The translations under genes and the position numbers were made by a program. The notes under the pieces were generated by a model that searched no databases, was not told the DNA's origin, and worked only from the letters and a program-made list of their open reading frames with translations. Below, in pieces: positions 11,158 through 22,973 of a DNA stretch of 64,000 nucleotides (its first letter is position 1; each line of letters opens with the position of its first letter). Origin of the DNA: Salvator merianae (Eukaryota; Chordata; Lepidosauria; Squamata; Teiidae); the NCBI GenBank assembly GCA_003586115.2, contig QVOM02000025.1:89388161-89452160 (forward strand). The letters are read 5' to 3'.

Positions 11158-12531
11158 ACTATGGTGAAGTGTGGAAATGACCTAAATAACAGGCAGGCAG
11201 CACACAGTAAAAATTATCAAAGTAGCATAGAAAGGGGGAAAACAGATACACACTACACTCATGCCATCAGCTAGTGCAAAGCAGTGTAGCTACATTGCTA
11301 CAAGCACAACATTTTCACACAACATTCACATCATGTTAGGTCTGTTCCCACCCTTGCTTAGACTAACATAGAGGTCAGGTTTGTCTCCATCCCTGGGCTG
11401 CCCTTTAGGTCTGGGACCAGCCCTTCATAGTCCAAAAATAGGATACAAATGCCCCCAAAGTTAAGCTCCAGTTGCGGTCTCCCGTCACTGGATCCACATT
11501 CCACGTTGCCAGCTGTCGTCTCGCCAACTGGATTGCAACTGTGTTTTAAAATTTCCCTGCTGCTGCTTCGTGGTTGTGCTTCTTCCTTGACCAGTCGCTG
11601 CCCCAGCTGTGGCAACTTTGAGACTTTGAAAGCTTCTTTGCCTTGTTACAGAATTGTGCTCTTTCCAGTCTTTGTAACTCCTGGTCTGTGCTACTTTACC
11701 AGATTTGGAGCCTCCCTGTGGCAGAGACTTTGCTCCCAACTCCACACTGCAGCACAGGGTGAGATATCTGTTAGGATCTCCTTGTAGTGTTTAGGTGAGA
11801 GTTTAGCCTGTCTTTCCCTTGAAGGAGCCCCTCTTTTATCCCTTTCTCACATCTCCATTGACTTTAACTGTCCAAAGTGACATCCATTGACCTTTAATTC
11901 ATAAAATAGCCTCAGCCCAACTTTGGTGAGATGCCACAGCCTTGCACAGGTGCAGTCAAACTTGTCTTGCATCTCCTATTGGGGAAAGCCCTGATATTGC
12001 ATTCCTGTTTGGTTTTACTTTGTATCTTTGACACTTTTGGCAGCTCTACTGATTTTCTGCATTTTGGAGACTTTTGCTGGTTTTTTTTAAAAGCATTTCT
12101 CATTTCGATTGAAGAATCGTTTGTTTTGAAGTCAAACTTACCTTTTGCCTGTTGTTCTGGGGGTTCACTCCAGTTAATTCTCCCTTTTTAAAACCAAAGT
12201 CTAAATGTTCTGCTCTTAGAGGGTACCTGGGAGAGATTTTTTCCCCCAAACTAGTATATCCCAGTGCATGGCTCCTAGTAATAGCATCTAATTGATTTTA
12301 TTTTTGAGTTTATGGCTTTTTTGTTCTAGTTTTGATTTACATAAAAGTGTAGATTTTATGGAGGGTGTAAATGAATGTGTTTTAAAGTGTTTGTGTTGGT
12401 TATTTTGTTCATTGCCTGAGATTTTGGTACAATTACAGCACCTTGAATGAGTCCTGTAGGCATAGTGTCTGCATAACAGTGCCCCCTCATTGTGCATTCA
12501 ATACAGAAGAAGACTGTGACATACATAAAAG
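11158..12531. other. No recognisable gene or repeat
   Basis: Unassigned, moderately AT-rich sequence. Open frames on both strands lack conserved motifs or splice context that I could defend. Confidence 0.45.
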
Positions 12532-12910
12532 CATAAGAACATAAGAGGAGACCTGCTAGATCAGGCCACAGCCCATCTAGTCCACCATCCTGTCTCACAC
12601 TGTGGCCCATCAATTGCTTCTGTGCATTCTCAAGCAGAATATAAAGGCAAAACTTTCACCTGCTTTCAACTTCCTGCAACTGGCCTTTAGAAGCATCCTG
12701 TCTGTCTCTCCAACTTATAGTAGCCATTGAGACATCTGCCCTCCATAAGAAAATAAAAGGAGCCCTGCTAAATGGGCTACTGCCCACCTCGTTCATCATC
12801 CTGACTCACACTGTGGCCCATCAATTGCTTCTGGGCATTCTCAAGCAGAATACAAAGAAAAAACCTTCATCTGATCACAACTCCCTGCAAGTGACCTTTA
12901 GAGGTGTCCT
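12532..12910 (-). mobile_element. Two tandem CR1-a 3' ends, reverse strand
   Basis: On the plus strand this begins with CATAAGAACATAAGAGGAG, the complement of the ATGTTCTT tail, followed by one 3' unit (12532-12745). A second, more diverged unit follows directly (12746-12910, beginning AAGAAAATAAAAGGAGCC and truncated at its 5' end). No coding sequence remains. Confidence 0.8.
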
Positions 12911-14340
12911 CAGGATGCTGTGCAATTCTTGTTATGTTCCTGCAAACAGCATTATGGTGCTATGGTAGCAGAATGACCATGTCTTGGAAACTCTCCCATC
13001 TTTGGATTCAAATCTGTGAAACACATTTCAGTGGCAAGGGGAGGGGAAGCCCTCCTCTCTGCTTGTCAAATGGCAGCAAGGCAATTCCCAGCCATCATCT
13101 GATGGGCAGGGAGGCTTGTTCCTCTACTCTTCCACAGATCAGCTGTAATTTTGAGATTGGAGTCTCAAAATCATGAGCAACCCTGCCATGGGGGGAAATA
13201 AGTCATCCCCACCCGTCAAATGGTAGCTGGGAATTCCCTTGCTGCCATTTGACAGGCAATTAGAACACAGACTTCACATTTGCATTCAAGAGAAGTGCAA
13301 AGGAGGAAAGGCACTTTGCTTAAAGCACCCTCTCCTTCCTGTGCAGATTCTACCCATGATAAAGAGTAATAAAGAAATCTAAATAAACTGGAAGAGACTT
13401 GCTTGTTCGGTCCCAAAACAGAGGTTTGATGATTTGATGAAATACCATCAAGCTTTCTTCAGAATGCCACAACTTTGAGCAGCCATTTAGCACAGTTTCC
13501 ACATACTTTGCTCCACACCGAATGAATGTTCTACATAGGTTTTTTTACAAGGTTTGCACAGGGTTAAGTACAACTGGGTCCATTGTGCTGGAAGCAGTCC
13601 ATTCCGCTTCCTAAACCATTAGGCAAAAAATACAAGAACAGCAGTGCTCTGTGATATCTGCCACTTCAAAGGCCAACTCTAGAAGCAAATGGGAGAGTTC
13701 TAACTGTGGCAGAAAATCCACAGTTCCTGCTCCCAGTGCCAAAAACCTCCCTTTTTACACCACATGCAAATAGCATCACTCGGAAGAGGTTTGGAAGCAC
13801 CGGCAGCACTGCTTGAAGGAATGGCAATTGCTCTACCTTTGCAGCAGAAAGGTAGGGCAGACTGTCACATCTCTGTGCAACCACTGATAATCCAACAATC
13901 ATCTAATCAACTGGCCATCAGTACATTCCCAGTGGTAGAGAAAAGTTTCTGCTGTCCTTTCTGCTGCCTTATCAAGGCTCTTTTTGAGGCTGTGTTCAAA
14001 TGTAACAAAAACAACAACAAATGTCCTAAGGATGGTAGCATGAAACAGCTAGTGTTCTCATCCCACCTCCAATCCATTCCAAATGCACTCTGGAAGTGCA
14101 TTTTCTGACCCTTAATGTGCATTAGAGTTGGGGTGCGCTGTGGAAATTCCTTTGAGCCAGATACACGTTCCCACTTTCCCAGATGCAGGTTTTTCAAAGT
14201 GAGAGCTTAGTTTCACAGAATCATAACTGATGAGCTGAATCGAAGGGGAAATGGGGAAGGAGGACTTTGAACAGATTTTAATAATAATGAAAAAAATAAT
14301 TTTATTAAACAAATGGTAGAACAATACAAATGATTTGTAG
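12911..14340. other. No gene seen; partial repeat near 13985-14110
   Basis: The stretch GAGGCTGTGTTCAAATGTAAC (13985) and TAGTGTTCTCATCCCACC (14050) resembles the MITE-like repeat at 33878-34120, so it is probably a diverged relative. The rest is unassigned. Confidence 0.4.
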
Positions 14341-14655
14341 TTGTTGGGTACCACTGAGTCATGGACGACTATGGTTGATTGCATGGATGCCTCCATGGGT
14401 CCCTCTTTGCAGTTTTCTTGACAGAGTGGTTTGCCATTGCATACTTCCAGACTAGCAACTTTTACCTTCCAGGCAGTTTGCTCTACCACTGAGCTACAGA
14501 CACCCCCAGACTTCATGGGCAACTCCATGCAATTTTATTGTTAGAGACACAGAAGTGGTTTGCCATTGCCTACTTCTGTGAAGACACTGGGGATCGAACC
14601 AGCAACCTTCTGCTTTCCAGGCAGTTTGCTCTCCCACTGAGCTGCAGACACTCCC
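14341..14655 (-). mobile_element. Two tandem tRNA-derived SINEs (family S2)
   Basis: Read on the minus strand, each unit has a tRNA-like head: A box TAGCTCAGTGGTAGAGCA-like and B box GGTTCGATCCC, then CACAGAAGTAGGCAATGG and a body ending AAAACTGCA. Units are roughly 14506-14655 and 14341-14505. They are pol III-type promoters by form, not functional tRNA genes, since no acceptor stem closes. Confidence 0.75.
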
Positions 14656-14750
14656 ATACAAGGATTATTAAAGCAAATTTTGGCAGAAAGCTTTAGCCCA
14701 AAGAATACAATACCTGAGTTGAACAACATTTGAGGGCTAAAAAGTTATTT

Positions 14751-15138
14751 GATTGCCCAGAAGAAATCTGTAGGCCACTGTGTGAGACAGGATGCTGCAC
14801 TATTTAGACTGTGGCCTGATCCAGCAGGATTCCTCTTATCACAGAATCATAGAATCATAGAATCACAGAGTTGGAAGGGACCTCCAGGGTCATCCAGTCC
14901 AACCCCCTGCTCAATGCAGGATTCACTAAAGCATCCCAGACAGATATCTGTCCAGCCTTTCCTTGAAGATCTCCAGCGAAGGAGAGCCCACCACCTCCTG
15001 TGGCAACCTCTTCCAGTGACTGATTGCCCTTACGGTCAGAATTTTTTTCCTAATATTTAGTCTTTATCTACTCCCTTGAAGTTTCATCCCATTGTTTCTA
15101 GTCCTTCCTTCTTGCGCAACTGATCTTATGTTCTTATG
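14751..15138 (+). mobile_element. CR1-a 3' end interrupted by a CR1-b insertion
   Basis: The left half runs GATTGCCCAGAAGAAATCTG to CAGGATTCCTCTTAT (14751-14839). The right half resumes as TCTTATGTTCTTATG (15124-15138), completing the CR1-a tail. TCTTAT is present on both sides, so it may be a 6-bp target duplication. Confidence 0.8.
14840..15123 (-). mobile_element. CR1-b LINE 3' end nested in CR1-a
   Basis: On the plus strand it begins with ATCATAGAATC repeats (8-bp tail ATAGAATC of this lineage), then GTTGGAAGGGACCTCCAGGG, the 3' end common to many reptile CR1 elements, and the end of the ORF in reverse. It is truncated at its 5' end just after GTTTCTAGTCCTTCCTTC. It is younger than the host CR1-a. 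Confidence 0.85.
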
Positions 15139-16324
15139 CTCATTCCTTCTGACAATGTAACATCTCCATTCACCATAGCTCGGCACCTGCTTGCTTTATA
15201 TTCAAGCCCATGCCAGAATGTGTACAGAACTTCACTACAGAGGCCCCCTTCTCTTCTTGATGGGTGTTTAAAAAGATAGAGAAATAAAAACTGGCATTTT
15301 TTAATCCAATATTTGCTCTGGAAGAGCTGCGATCTCGCGTAAATATTTTCCTCGTGTAAGAGCAGTCGCTGTTTGTTTACCAGTTTTATTTTAGACCCCA
15401 ATATTAAACCAGCCCCGCTCTCCTGGTGATTATTGGATCTCTCTCTTCCTCTTGTTCCAATTCTCCAAGACAAAACTGCAAGGGTATTTCAAATTTTCCA
15501 CCTAATTGAGCAGATCTAAACAGCCAGAAGCACGCAGACCCCTGTCAGGGAGAGATGCTGCTGCCTATTTTTTCTCCTCAGGAGACACACATTTAAATAT
15601 TGATGTGATTCTGAGTCATAGTCAAAATAGACATAGAGAAAAGAAGGAGGGGGGAAGAGTTGAAGAGACATCCGTGGGCCAATTTCCCCATCTCTCTTTC
15701 AATGTTTTCAAGGGAAGACAGAAATAATGTATTAGGGCTGTCAATTAGATATTTCTGTTGATTAATCACCTCCCTTTTAAGTGACTGATTAAATTTAAAT
15801 AAATTTGCACTTTAACAAACCTTCAGGGATCCTGAAGGATGGGTGAAGTTCCACAATGTACAGCTTAATAAACAAATAAATTGATGTTACAAATAACTGC
15901 TAATTTTTTTTTTCTTACCACTATTTTGTCACAGTGGCAATATTTTACAAGTTCAAGGTCCATCAGTATTTGGGAAGATTCACATTCAAGATAGTATACT
16001 GACATTGGCCTTTTCTGCATTCCTTTTAGCCACTTCCCAATAACCTGCACTGGTATTCCTGTTTCTATTTCTAGAGGATCCTGCTCACTTAGAACACAAG
16101 GACCTCATTCGACAACTTTTAACTACAGCGAAAGTTGAAATTGTTCTGCGTTGGAAGACCGCCCATTAACTTGCTTACTCTTCCTGGATCACCAGGATAT
16201 GGACACATATGCTGGATGATCTTATTCATTCTCAATAAGCTAAAAGGCAGGCCCAGACAGACCAACTGTGGTTTACAGCAAGATGGTCAACGCTCCTCAG
16301 AGCTGTGCGGGCGAACGTGATGTT
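15139..16324. other. No gene seen
   Basis: A sequence starting TTAGGGCTGTCAATTAGAT at about 15731 resembles the end of a DNA transposon, but no matching right end was found. Nothing else is recognisable. Confidence 0.4.
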
Positions 16325-16914
16325 TTGCCCTTGAAGACGGTTTGGAGGCTGCAGTCAGTGCAGAATGCAGCTGCTAGGCTGCTGAACAGGACAGCTGGCC
16401 AGATGCACATCACGCCAGTCTTAAAAGAGCTGCACTGGCTGCCAATGTGCTACCGAGTCCAATTCAAGGTGTTAACCTTAATTTATAAGGCCCCAAATGA
16501 CTTGGGCCTCAAATATCTAAAGGAATGCCTTCTTCCATATCAGCCTGCCCATGCCTTAGGATCTGCAGATGAGGCCCTCCTGGTTGTACCACCACCCTCA
16601 GCAACAAAAGGGCTGGGCACCCAGGATAGGGCCTTCTCAGTGGTGGCTCCCAAACTATGGAATAGTCCCCCTCCTGTGGTACGTCATGCACCTTCACTTT
16701 GCAAGTTTAGGAAAGCAGTAAAAACACACCTCTTTGCCCTGGCCTTTGGCTACATAAGGAAACAGCTTTTCCTCCCCATTTTCAGAGACAGTTATTGTTT
16801 TAGTATGTTCATTTTATATTGGTTTTTAATGTTGTAACCCACCCTGAGACCTTCAGGTATAGGGAGGGATAAAAATGCAAATAATAAATAAATAAATAAA
16901 TAAATAAATAAATC
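16325..16914 (+). pseudogene. L2 LINE 3' end, C-terminal polyprotein fragment
   Basis: An open frame from 16268 to 16837 contains, from residue 28 on, the typical L2 C-terminal region: LQSVQNAAARLLNRT, ITPVLKELHWLPMCYRVQFK, YLKECLLPYQPAHA, DRAFSVVAPKLWNSPPP. About 145 codons are in frame, so this copy is less decayed than the ones at 6510 and 47845. The first 27 residues are flanking sequence or poorly conserved. The 3' end reads CCTTCAGGTATAGGGAGGG then a TAAATAAA microsatellite at 16885-16914. The polymerase palm and endonuclease are absent (5' truncated). Confidence 0.85.
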
Positions 16915-17663
16915 TTCATACCCTTTGTCTTTTCTAAACTCAAAACTCTTATTATGGTTCCCTCACCCAATACTTTAATGTCTGGCAAGTCTATTCCTTT
17001 AGGCGAATGTGGATGGTGATTCTGTTTTAAACTCTGTTGTTTTGTTACTTATATTCGATATGCTAACGTTGTAGGGAAATGGTTATATATTGTTATAGAG
17101 TTACTTTTCAAATTAAAAAAAAAAACATAATATTTAGAGATTCATCTAAATTAAGTTCTTCCATAGCAGATCTGTTCCTGTTGGAATATACAAAGACTGT
17201 TTTTCCTCAGTGTTTCCACAGTGATCAGTTTGCCTTGATTTTCAATCCGGGAATTTTCATTCTGCCGGTGTCAGCCATGATCCTGAAGATTCTTCACGGC
17301 TGCCTTGATCTGACCTGCTTTCAAACAGAAAGGGAAAAGCCAACGATTGGATCTGCATGGCGGTGGATCCTGTCACATGCTGGCTTCCACATTTCTGCTT
17401 GACATTATTTTCCAAGACGCAGGAAGTAGCCCTGCATCCTTCAGAATTTGGACCAGGTGGATCATGCCACAGGAGAGCTGGGAATGCTAACGGAGGCAAG
17501 GTGGGAAGGTAGTAGAAAGTGCTTTCAGAGTGGCTTCTCCTCTTCTGGAAAAGTGTTTCTGGCAGTTCTTTCTGTCCCTCTACGGTGAGATGGTGATCCT
17601 ATGGCTGAAGCATCATACGGATCCCACATGGTGTTCTTATCTCACCATGCAAGAGGAGCATAA
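16915..17663. other. No recognisable gene
   Basis: Unassigned sequence with a short poly-A at about 17116. No exon is supported. Confidence 0.45.
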
Positions 17664-18222
17664 AGTCTAGATCACAAGAAGTAATTATCCCTCTTTACTC
17701 TACTGTGGTCAGACCCATCTGGAGTACTGTGTCCGGTTCTGGGCACCCCAATTTTAAAAAGACATTGACAAACTGGAGCAAGTTCAGAGGAGGGATACCC
17801 AAATGGTGAGTGGTCTGCAAACCATGTCCTACAAGGAACGGTTAAAGGATCTAGGAATGTTTAGCCTGCAGAAGAGAAGACTGAGAGGAGACATGATAGC
17901 TGTTTTCAAGTATCTGAAGGCCTGTCACAGTGCAGAAGGATTGGCCCTATTCTCACTTACACAGGAGAGAAGGACTAGAAACAACGGGATGAAACTTCAA
18001 GGGAGTAGATACAGACTGGATATTAGAAAAAACTTTCTGATGGCAAAGGCAATCAGTCAGTGGAACAGGTTGCCGCAGGAGGTGGTGAGCTCTCCTTCAC
18101 TGAAGGTCTTCAAGCAGAGGCTGGACAGACATCTGTCTGAGATGGTTTAGTGGATCCTGCATTGATCAGGGGGTTGCACTCGAAGACCCTGGAGGTCCCT
18201 TCCAACTCTATGATTCCATGAT
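17664..18222 (+). pseudogene. CR1-b LINE 3' end with reverse-transcriptase C-terminus
   Basis: Begins inside the reverse-transcriptase ORF (a VRPHLEYCVRFW-like segment near 17705), with a stop near 17755, then an open frame 17803-18150: MVSGLQTMSYKERLKDLG, LRGDMIAVFKYLK, ending SLKVFKQRLDRHLSEMV. The 3' untranslated end (GACCCTGGAGGTCCC) stops at ATGATTCCATGAT, the decayed 8-bp tail. It parallels the longer copy at 27055-28028. Confidence 0.9.
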
Positions 18223-18350
18223 ATTGCAGAAGTGCATTCTGCACTGTGAAGCCATCTTTGTTATGTTTACAGGGTTGTGAGGATGATCTCTATGGAGTGC
18301 ATTTTAGAAGTACTGCAGTGCAGGTTGGTGGTAGCAAGTGATGCTGCCTG

Positions 18351-18536
18351 CAGCGGCGGCCGGCAGCTTTAAGCCTTGGTGTTCACGCCCCGCATGAAGC
18401 GTGCCAAGGCCATTCATGGGGCCTCTGTGAGGCCTACCTGCTGAGGCAGAACAGAGGCCCGGAGGCCCCGTGAACAGCCATGGCGTGCTTCACATGGGGC
18501 ACGAACACCAAGGCTTAAAGCCGCTGGCCGCTGCTG
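18351..18536. mobile_element. Family A hAT-like palindromic MITE (copy A1)
   Basis: 186-bp foldback. Ends CAGCGGCGGCC and GGCCGCTGCTG, then GCTTTAAGCC and a TGTTCACGCCCC arm paired with GGGGCACGAACACC. Flanks GCTGCCTG and GTTGCCTC agree at 6 of 8, the most decayed duplication in the family. No coding sequence. Confidence 0.8.
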
Positions 18537-19121
18537 GTTGCCTCTATGGGGTAAACCAGGGGCAAGTTACAAATTGTGGTTTCTGTGCAGGGCAGAGCAG
18601 GAAAGCGGCATCTGAGCAGCAGTTCAGGCTGAAAAAAGGGAAGCTTCCAATCACTGCTTCCCTCGCCCTGCCCCCCAAAGCCACAACTCCTGAGCTCCAG
18701 GACCGATGTTGCTATTTTTTTCCTTTTTTCTAATTACCAGTCGTTTAGATCAGTTTGCTGCTTTTCAACAGTTATGTGAGGCCCCGTTGCCTGTTGTCTC
18801 AATGGGCTTAATTGTGAATTGTGTTTTTTTTAATATTGCTCTCACTGCAACCAGCACAGTAACCCTAGAGTATAGGGCAGGACAGAAATGCAAACAAATA
18901 AATTAGACACGCATATATACATTTTCCCAACAGATTGCCAGTAAGATCTGCAGAGAACGCAGGCTGAGAGTGTGGTTCAGGAAGATGAAAGAGAACTGGC
19001 CCAGTCCTCACTCCACTGCCACTGCCTGGCTGCAGTCACAATCCGCAGACCATTTGATGGTCTTTGGAAAGATGACAGCTGGCAGCGCTCTGTGTGGATA
19101 AATGTAAAAGTGTCTTGTGCA

Positions 19122-19206
19122 CGATCTCTCTCTCTCTTTCACACTTACACACACACGTGCAGACACACAGACACACACACAAGCACAAGGACAGACAGTG
19201 AGAGAG
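19122..19206. repeat. TC/CA microsatellite
   Basis: Starts with TCTCTCTCTCTTTCACAC and continues as imperfect ACACAC runs with interruptions. Reverse frames rich in Cys and Val reflect the repeat. Confidence 0.9.
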
Positions 19207-19327
19207 TGTCCTTGTGACTGCCTTACCAGTTTCCATGTGTGGTATGTTGGGGAAGGTGGGAGAGGGAGTAAGGGGTGTGACAGAAAAGGGAAGATGAGCT
19301 CCTCCTGAAAAAAAAAATCTGGGAATT

Positions 19328-19355
19328 CATCCATCCATCCATCCATCCATCCATT
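19328..19355. repeat. (ATCC)n microsatellite
   Basis: Seven tandem ATCC units beginning after GGGAATTC. Confidence 0.95.
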
Positions 19356-19380
19356 CATTCTATGTATATGCTTTAGTGTG

Positions 19381-20138
19381 TACCTCCGATTCATGGTCCA
19401 CTCCTAGCTCACTGCATGGACCCCTCTATGCAGTTTTCTTGGCAAAGATACAGAAGAGGTTTTCCATTGCCTGCTTCCAGGGAGAGCCTGCAGATTGAAC
19501 TGGTCACCCTCTGTTTCCCAGGCTACTTGCATTACCACTGAGCTGCAGCCACTCCCAGACTCCATGGGCCCCTCTATGCAGTTTTCTTGGCCGAGATGCA
19601 GAAGTAGTTTGTCATTGTCTCCTTCAGGGGAGAGGCTGGGGATCGAATCAGCAACCCGCTGCTTTCCAGGCAGGTTTGTTCTACCACTGAGCTACAGCCC
19701 CTCTCAGACTCCATGGGCACCTCTATGCAGTTTTCCTGGCAGAGATATAAATCTGGTTTGCCATTGACTATTTCCAGGGAGAGGCTGGGGATTGAACTGG
19801 CGACCCTCTGTTTCCAGGCTACTTGCATTACCACTGAGCTGCAGCCCCTCCCAGACTCCATGGGCACCTCTATGCAGTTTTCTTGGAAGAGATATAGAAG
19901 TGGTTTGCCATTACCTCGTACCTCTGGGGGGATGCTGAAGGCTGAGCCTGTGTCCCTCTGCTTTTCAGGCAGCTACTCTACCAGTAAGCTACAACCACTT
20001 CCAGAATCCATGCATTTTGCTTGGCAGAAATACAGAAGTGGTTTGTCATTGCTTACTTCTGGGGAGAGGCTGGGGATCAAACCGGAGACCCTCTGATTCC
20101 CAGGCAGTTTGCTCTACCTTTGAGCTACAGCTTCTCCC
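19381..20138 (-). mobile_element. Array of five tandem tRNA-derived SINEs (family S2)
   Basis: Five head-to-tail units of about 135-175 bp: about 19381-19556, 19557-19706, 19707-19852, 19853-20001 and 20002-20138. On the minus strand each starts with a tRNA-like head (AGCTCAGTGGTAATGCAAG or close), a B box such as GTTCGATCC, a CAATGGCAAACCACTTCTG block and a AAAACTGCATAGAGG end. Units differ from one another by many substitutions, so the array is old or was built by unequal exchange between diverged copies. The overlapping open frames on both strands are translations of the SINE. Confidence 0.85.
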
Positions 20139-21309
20139 ATTTATATGCTACTCCCCATTAGAAAATGATCAAAGCAGTTTACATAAAAACAGGCTAGGGA
20201 ATCAATGACATGAAAGCATTATTTAGAACAGTGGGAGGTAGAGAGGAAATCATTGACACTGGGAAGGCTTGAGTGAAAAGGAAAGCATGTAAAAGATATT
20301 TAACATCGTTTTTTGGAGGCAAAACTACTGCAATTTGGGTTGCATCTCCACTTACTGGACGAGACTCCCAGTAACTGGCCTTCTGCAGCTCCGTGTCCAC
20401 ATGCAGTGGCAAAAAGCGTCTTGCAAGGATCATGATGCCCCATTATGCATGCTGCAGGGCAGAGTTTTCCACCCTAAACAAGGGCAGCGTAACAGCTGAT
20501 GAGTGAGACACCCCTGCGCTCTAAACAGAGACACAGAGGTGTCATTTCCAGCAGAAATCTTGGCACCTCCCCCCCCCCCAAGAATCAGCCATTTCCATTT
20601 TCAAGTAGAGACCTGGTCTTGGTTGATAACTTCCAACAGAGTTAGCATCACAGCGGCAGGAATAGAGAGAAACATTTATGCAAACATGTATATTTAAGGC
20701 AATTACTTAAAAAAGCAAACCCTCTTATCTTGGGGGTTCTGACTATATATTTACAATAACCACAGGAAGAGTTATCAATGCATTACTGTTCAATGTGATT
20801 GGAAGCAGCTTCTGGCAAAACACAGCATTTGCAGAAACACCAGTGGGCAAAATGCTGCATTAAACAGAGATTCCCATAATCTTCAACCATAATGATCATT
20901 GCCCATATTACAGGAAGAAGCGTGGGGTGCCCATGGGGGTGAAGAAGAGGGAAATGAAGTGAAGCCACAACTAGTGGAGTCAGAAGCGTCAAGAGTTTTA
21001 AAAAACAAAAAGTCTGATGGGATTTCTGCTCTTACCTTTGTTGTCTGGGTCCATACAGTCTAGATCAGGAAATCCATCCTACTCCTGGGATAAATTGCCC
21101 TTTCAGGAATTGCGTTGTTTCTATGGCAATGGTGGGCTCTCCACTAACCTCCGTGCCAACCCCGAAGCTCATGAGAACTTTGGAACCAGCCTCCATGAGC
21201 TCCAATTGCCAGAAATAAATGTTTCTAGCCTCAGAGACCCTGGGGAACCCCTTTCAGCGGCACAATAAAGTGCGATGTCACACTGGCTCCCTGTGTAAAC
21301 TGCACCATA
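20139..21309. other. No recognisable gene
   Basis: Unassigned. A ten-base C run lies at about 20570. Frames such as one at 21017-21268 lack any family signature. Confidence 0.45.
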
Positions 21310-21831
21310 GGCCGGCTCCAGATGCTGGCCGAATATTGCGCTAACAGGAAATATTCTGGAGAAATATTCCAGAGAACAATTATCACTTACTGGTTACACA
21401 GTGTGGGAACCCACACTGTCTGTGCATGGTTTAATGATGTGGACATCCACGTATTTTGCCAGCGTCACATACCCAGAAGTGTGCAATTGCAACCACTGTG
21501 CATGCATAATCATCTCTTCGGCTCCCATGCATGTGTGGTGGACACGCACATCTAGATATTTCGCCAGTGCGAAATACCCAAATGTGCATGATGACACCAC
21601 CGCGAGTGTGCAGCCATCTTTCTCAGCTGTCCCACATGTATGGTGGGGACAGCAAAGATGCTGCCTCCATCCAGAAAGTAATAGCCCCATTTTGGGAAAA
21701 CGCACCACGAGAGTCAGGTTTCCCCAAATAAGCTATCACATGTTTTATGGAGGATAGAGCATAGCTATGGTGGGGTTGCCACAGATAGCGATGCCATAAC
21801 AGCACTATATTCCCCCTGTTCGGATGAGGCC
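21310..21831. mobile_element. Family C foldback element, copy C1
   Basis: Left end GGCCGGCTCCAGATG; right end reads GGATGAGGCC. The interior carries a GTATTTTGCCAGCGTCACATAC-like hairpin and ATATAGTGC-type inner arms. The same features occur in reverse orientation at 51541-52078, including GCATCCAGATGG on one end and CATCTGGAGCCGGCC on the other. Target duplication is not clear. No transposase. Confidence 0.65.
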
Positions 21832-21881
21832 AGAAAGGCATGTGCCTTTTGCACTGGATTAGGCCCCACTAGTATGGCAAT

Positions 21882-22089
21882 CAGCGGCGGCCCGTGGCTT
21901 TAAGGGTAGGTGTTCGTAACCAGCGGGAGGCAGGCAATCGCTGTTCCAGGTGCCTCCAGGCCTCCGTACTGTCGTGTCCGTAACAGTACGGAGGCCTGGA
22001 GGCCCGGAGACCTGGAGGCACTGCGAACAGCAATTGCACGCTTCCCGCTGGTTACGAACACCCGCCCTTAAAGCCACAGGCTGCCACTG
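21882..22089. mobile_element. Family A hAT-like palindromic MITE (copy A2)
   Basis: 208-bp foldback from CAGCGGCGGCCCGTGGC to GCCACAGGCTGCCACTG. The loop lies between two copies of a CAGTACGGAGGCC arm. Flanks ATGGCAAT and ATGCCAAT match at 7 of 8. Confidence 0.9.
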
Positions 22090-22973
22090 ATGCCAATAGT
22101 CCGCAGTATCAAGGTCTACCAGAAATCCAGTTCAGTATTCTCCTGATCTGAACCATGCTCCATACTAGCAGTACGCAGGGCCTCCTGTGCTCCACACTAG
22201 CATGCAGAAGGGAGGCCCTTAGTACTCTTGCCGGTACAGAACAGCAGCAAGCGCGGAAAAGGCCCGAGACACCGTTTTAGTCCCAACAGCAAACTGGAGA
22301 GCACTTGTGCTTGTATTTGCTTTAAAATAAAGGGAACGGAAATATTTCCACTTCTAATTTTTTTAAAAACTATGTAGCAGCCAATATCAAGCCAGCCCAA
22401 TGGCTCCCTGAGCATCTTCAAAAGTGCACCCAAGGAAATCCTGCCGTCGCTGCCAGCATATGCTTGCATTCCCCCAGTTGGAAGTGACGGCTGAGCTACA
22501 AACTGCCTCCACTCCCCACCAGGACTGTCATCTAGTGTTTACTCTGGTTCGACGCAGAAATGGGATGCCAGCCAGGCAGGTTAACGGAGGTGGGGAAACG
22601 CTGGAACAACTCATTTACTGCCTTGTGCTGAGTGTCATAAATTTATTAACATGGAGTCTGAGCTGACACCTCAGTGACAGGATATAATTCCTTTACCCAA
22701 AAGCCTTAACAGCCCTTGACACCAAAAATTAAGCTAAATTACATTATTTTAAAGGAGCAGATGGAGAACGCTAAACGTTTACCCAGCGAAACAGAGAAGT
22801 TACCTCGCCACAGTCCATTACTGCTGCTAAGGAACAAGAGAACGACATCTAATATCTTCCATTAGAGACTCCTAGACAGACATTCGGGAGAAAAAGGATC
22901 ACCAGTGTTTCATCGTTAACTTCCACAGGCATTTGGAGATGGGCTGGGCAAAACACAAGTCGACACAAGGAAT
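22090..22973. other. No recognisable gene
   Basis: No exon or repeat that I can assign. Confidence 0.45.

Larger units (their letters stand above)
18537..19380. other. No gene; small LINE tail and simple repeats
   Basis: 18845-18905 (CCTAGAGTATAGGGCAGG to AAACAAATAAATT) resembles an L2-type 3' tail on the plus strand. 19122-19206 is a TC/CA-rich microsatellite. 19328-19355 is (ATCC)n. No exon is seen. Confidence 0.6.

Noticed and set aside
15731..15800. hAT-like element beginning TAGGGCTGTCAATTAG
   Set aside because: Only one end found; no inverted partner or target duplication within the next several hundred bases.
19381..20138. tRNA gene cluster
   Set aside because: The units have A- and B-box-like heads but no closing acceptor stem and a shared non-tRNA body, so they are SINEs.
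19381..20138. CRISPR-like array
   Set aside because: The repeat units are about 150 bp, diverged, and tRNA-derived in a vertebrate context; there are no short identical repeats with unique spacers.
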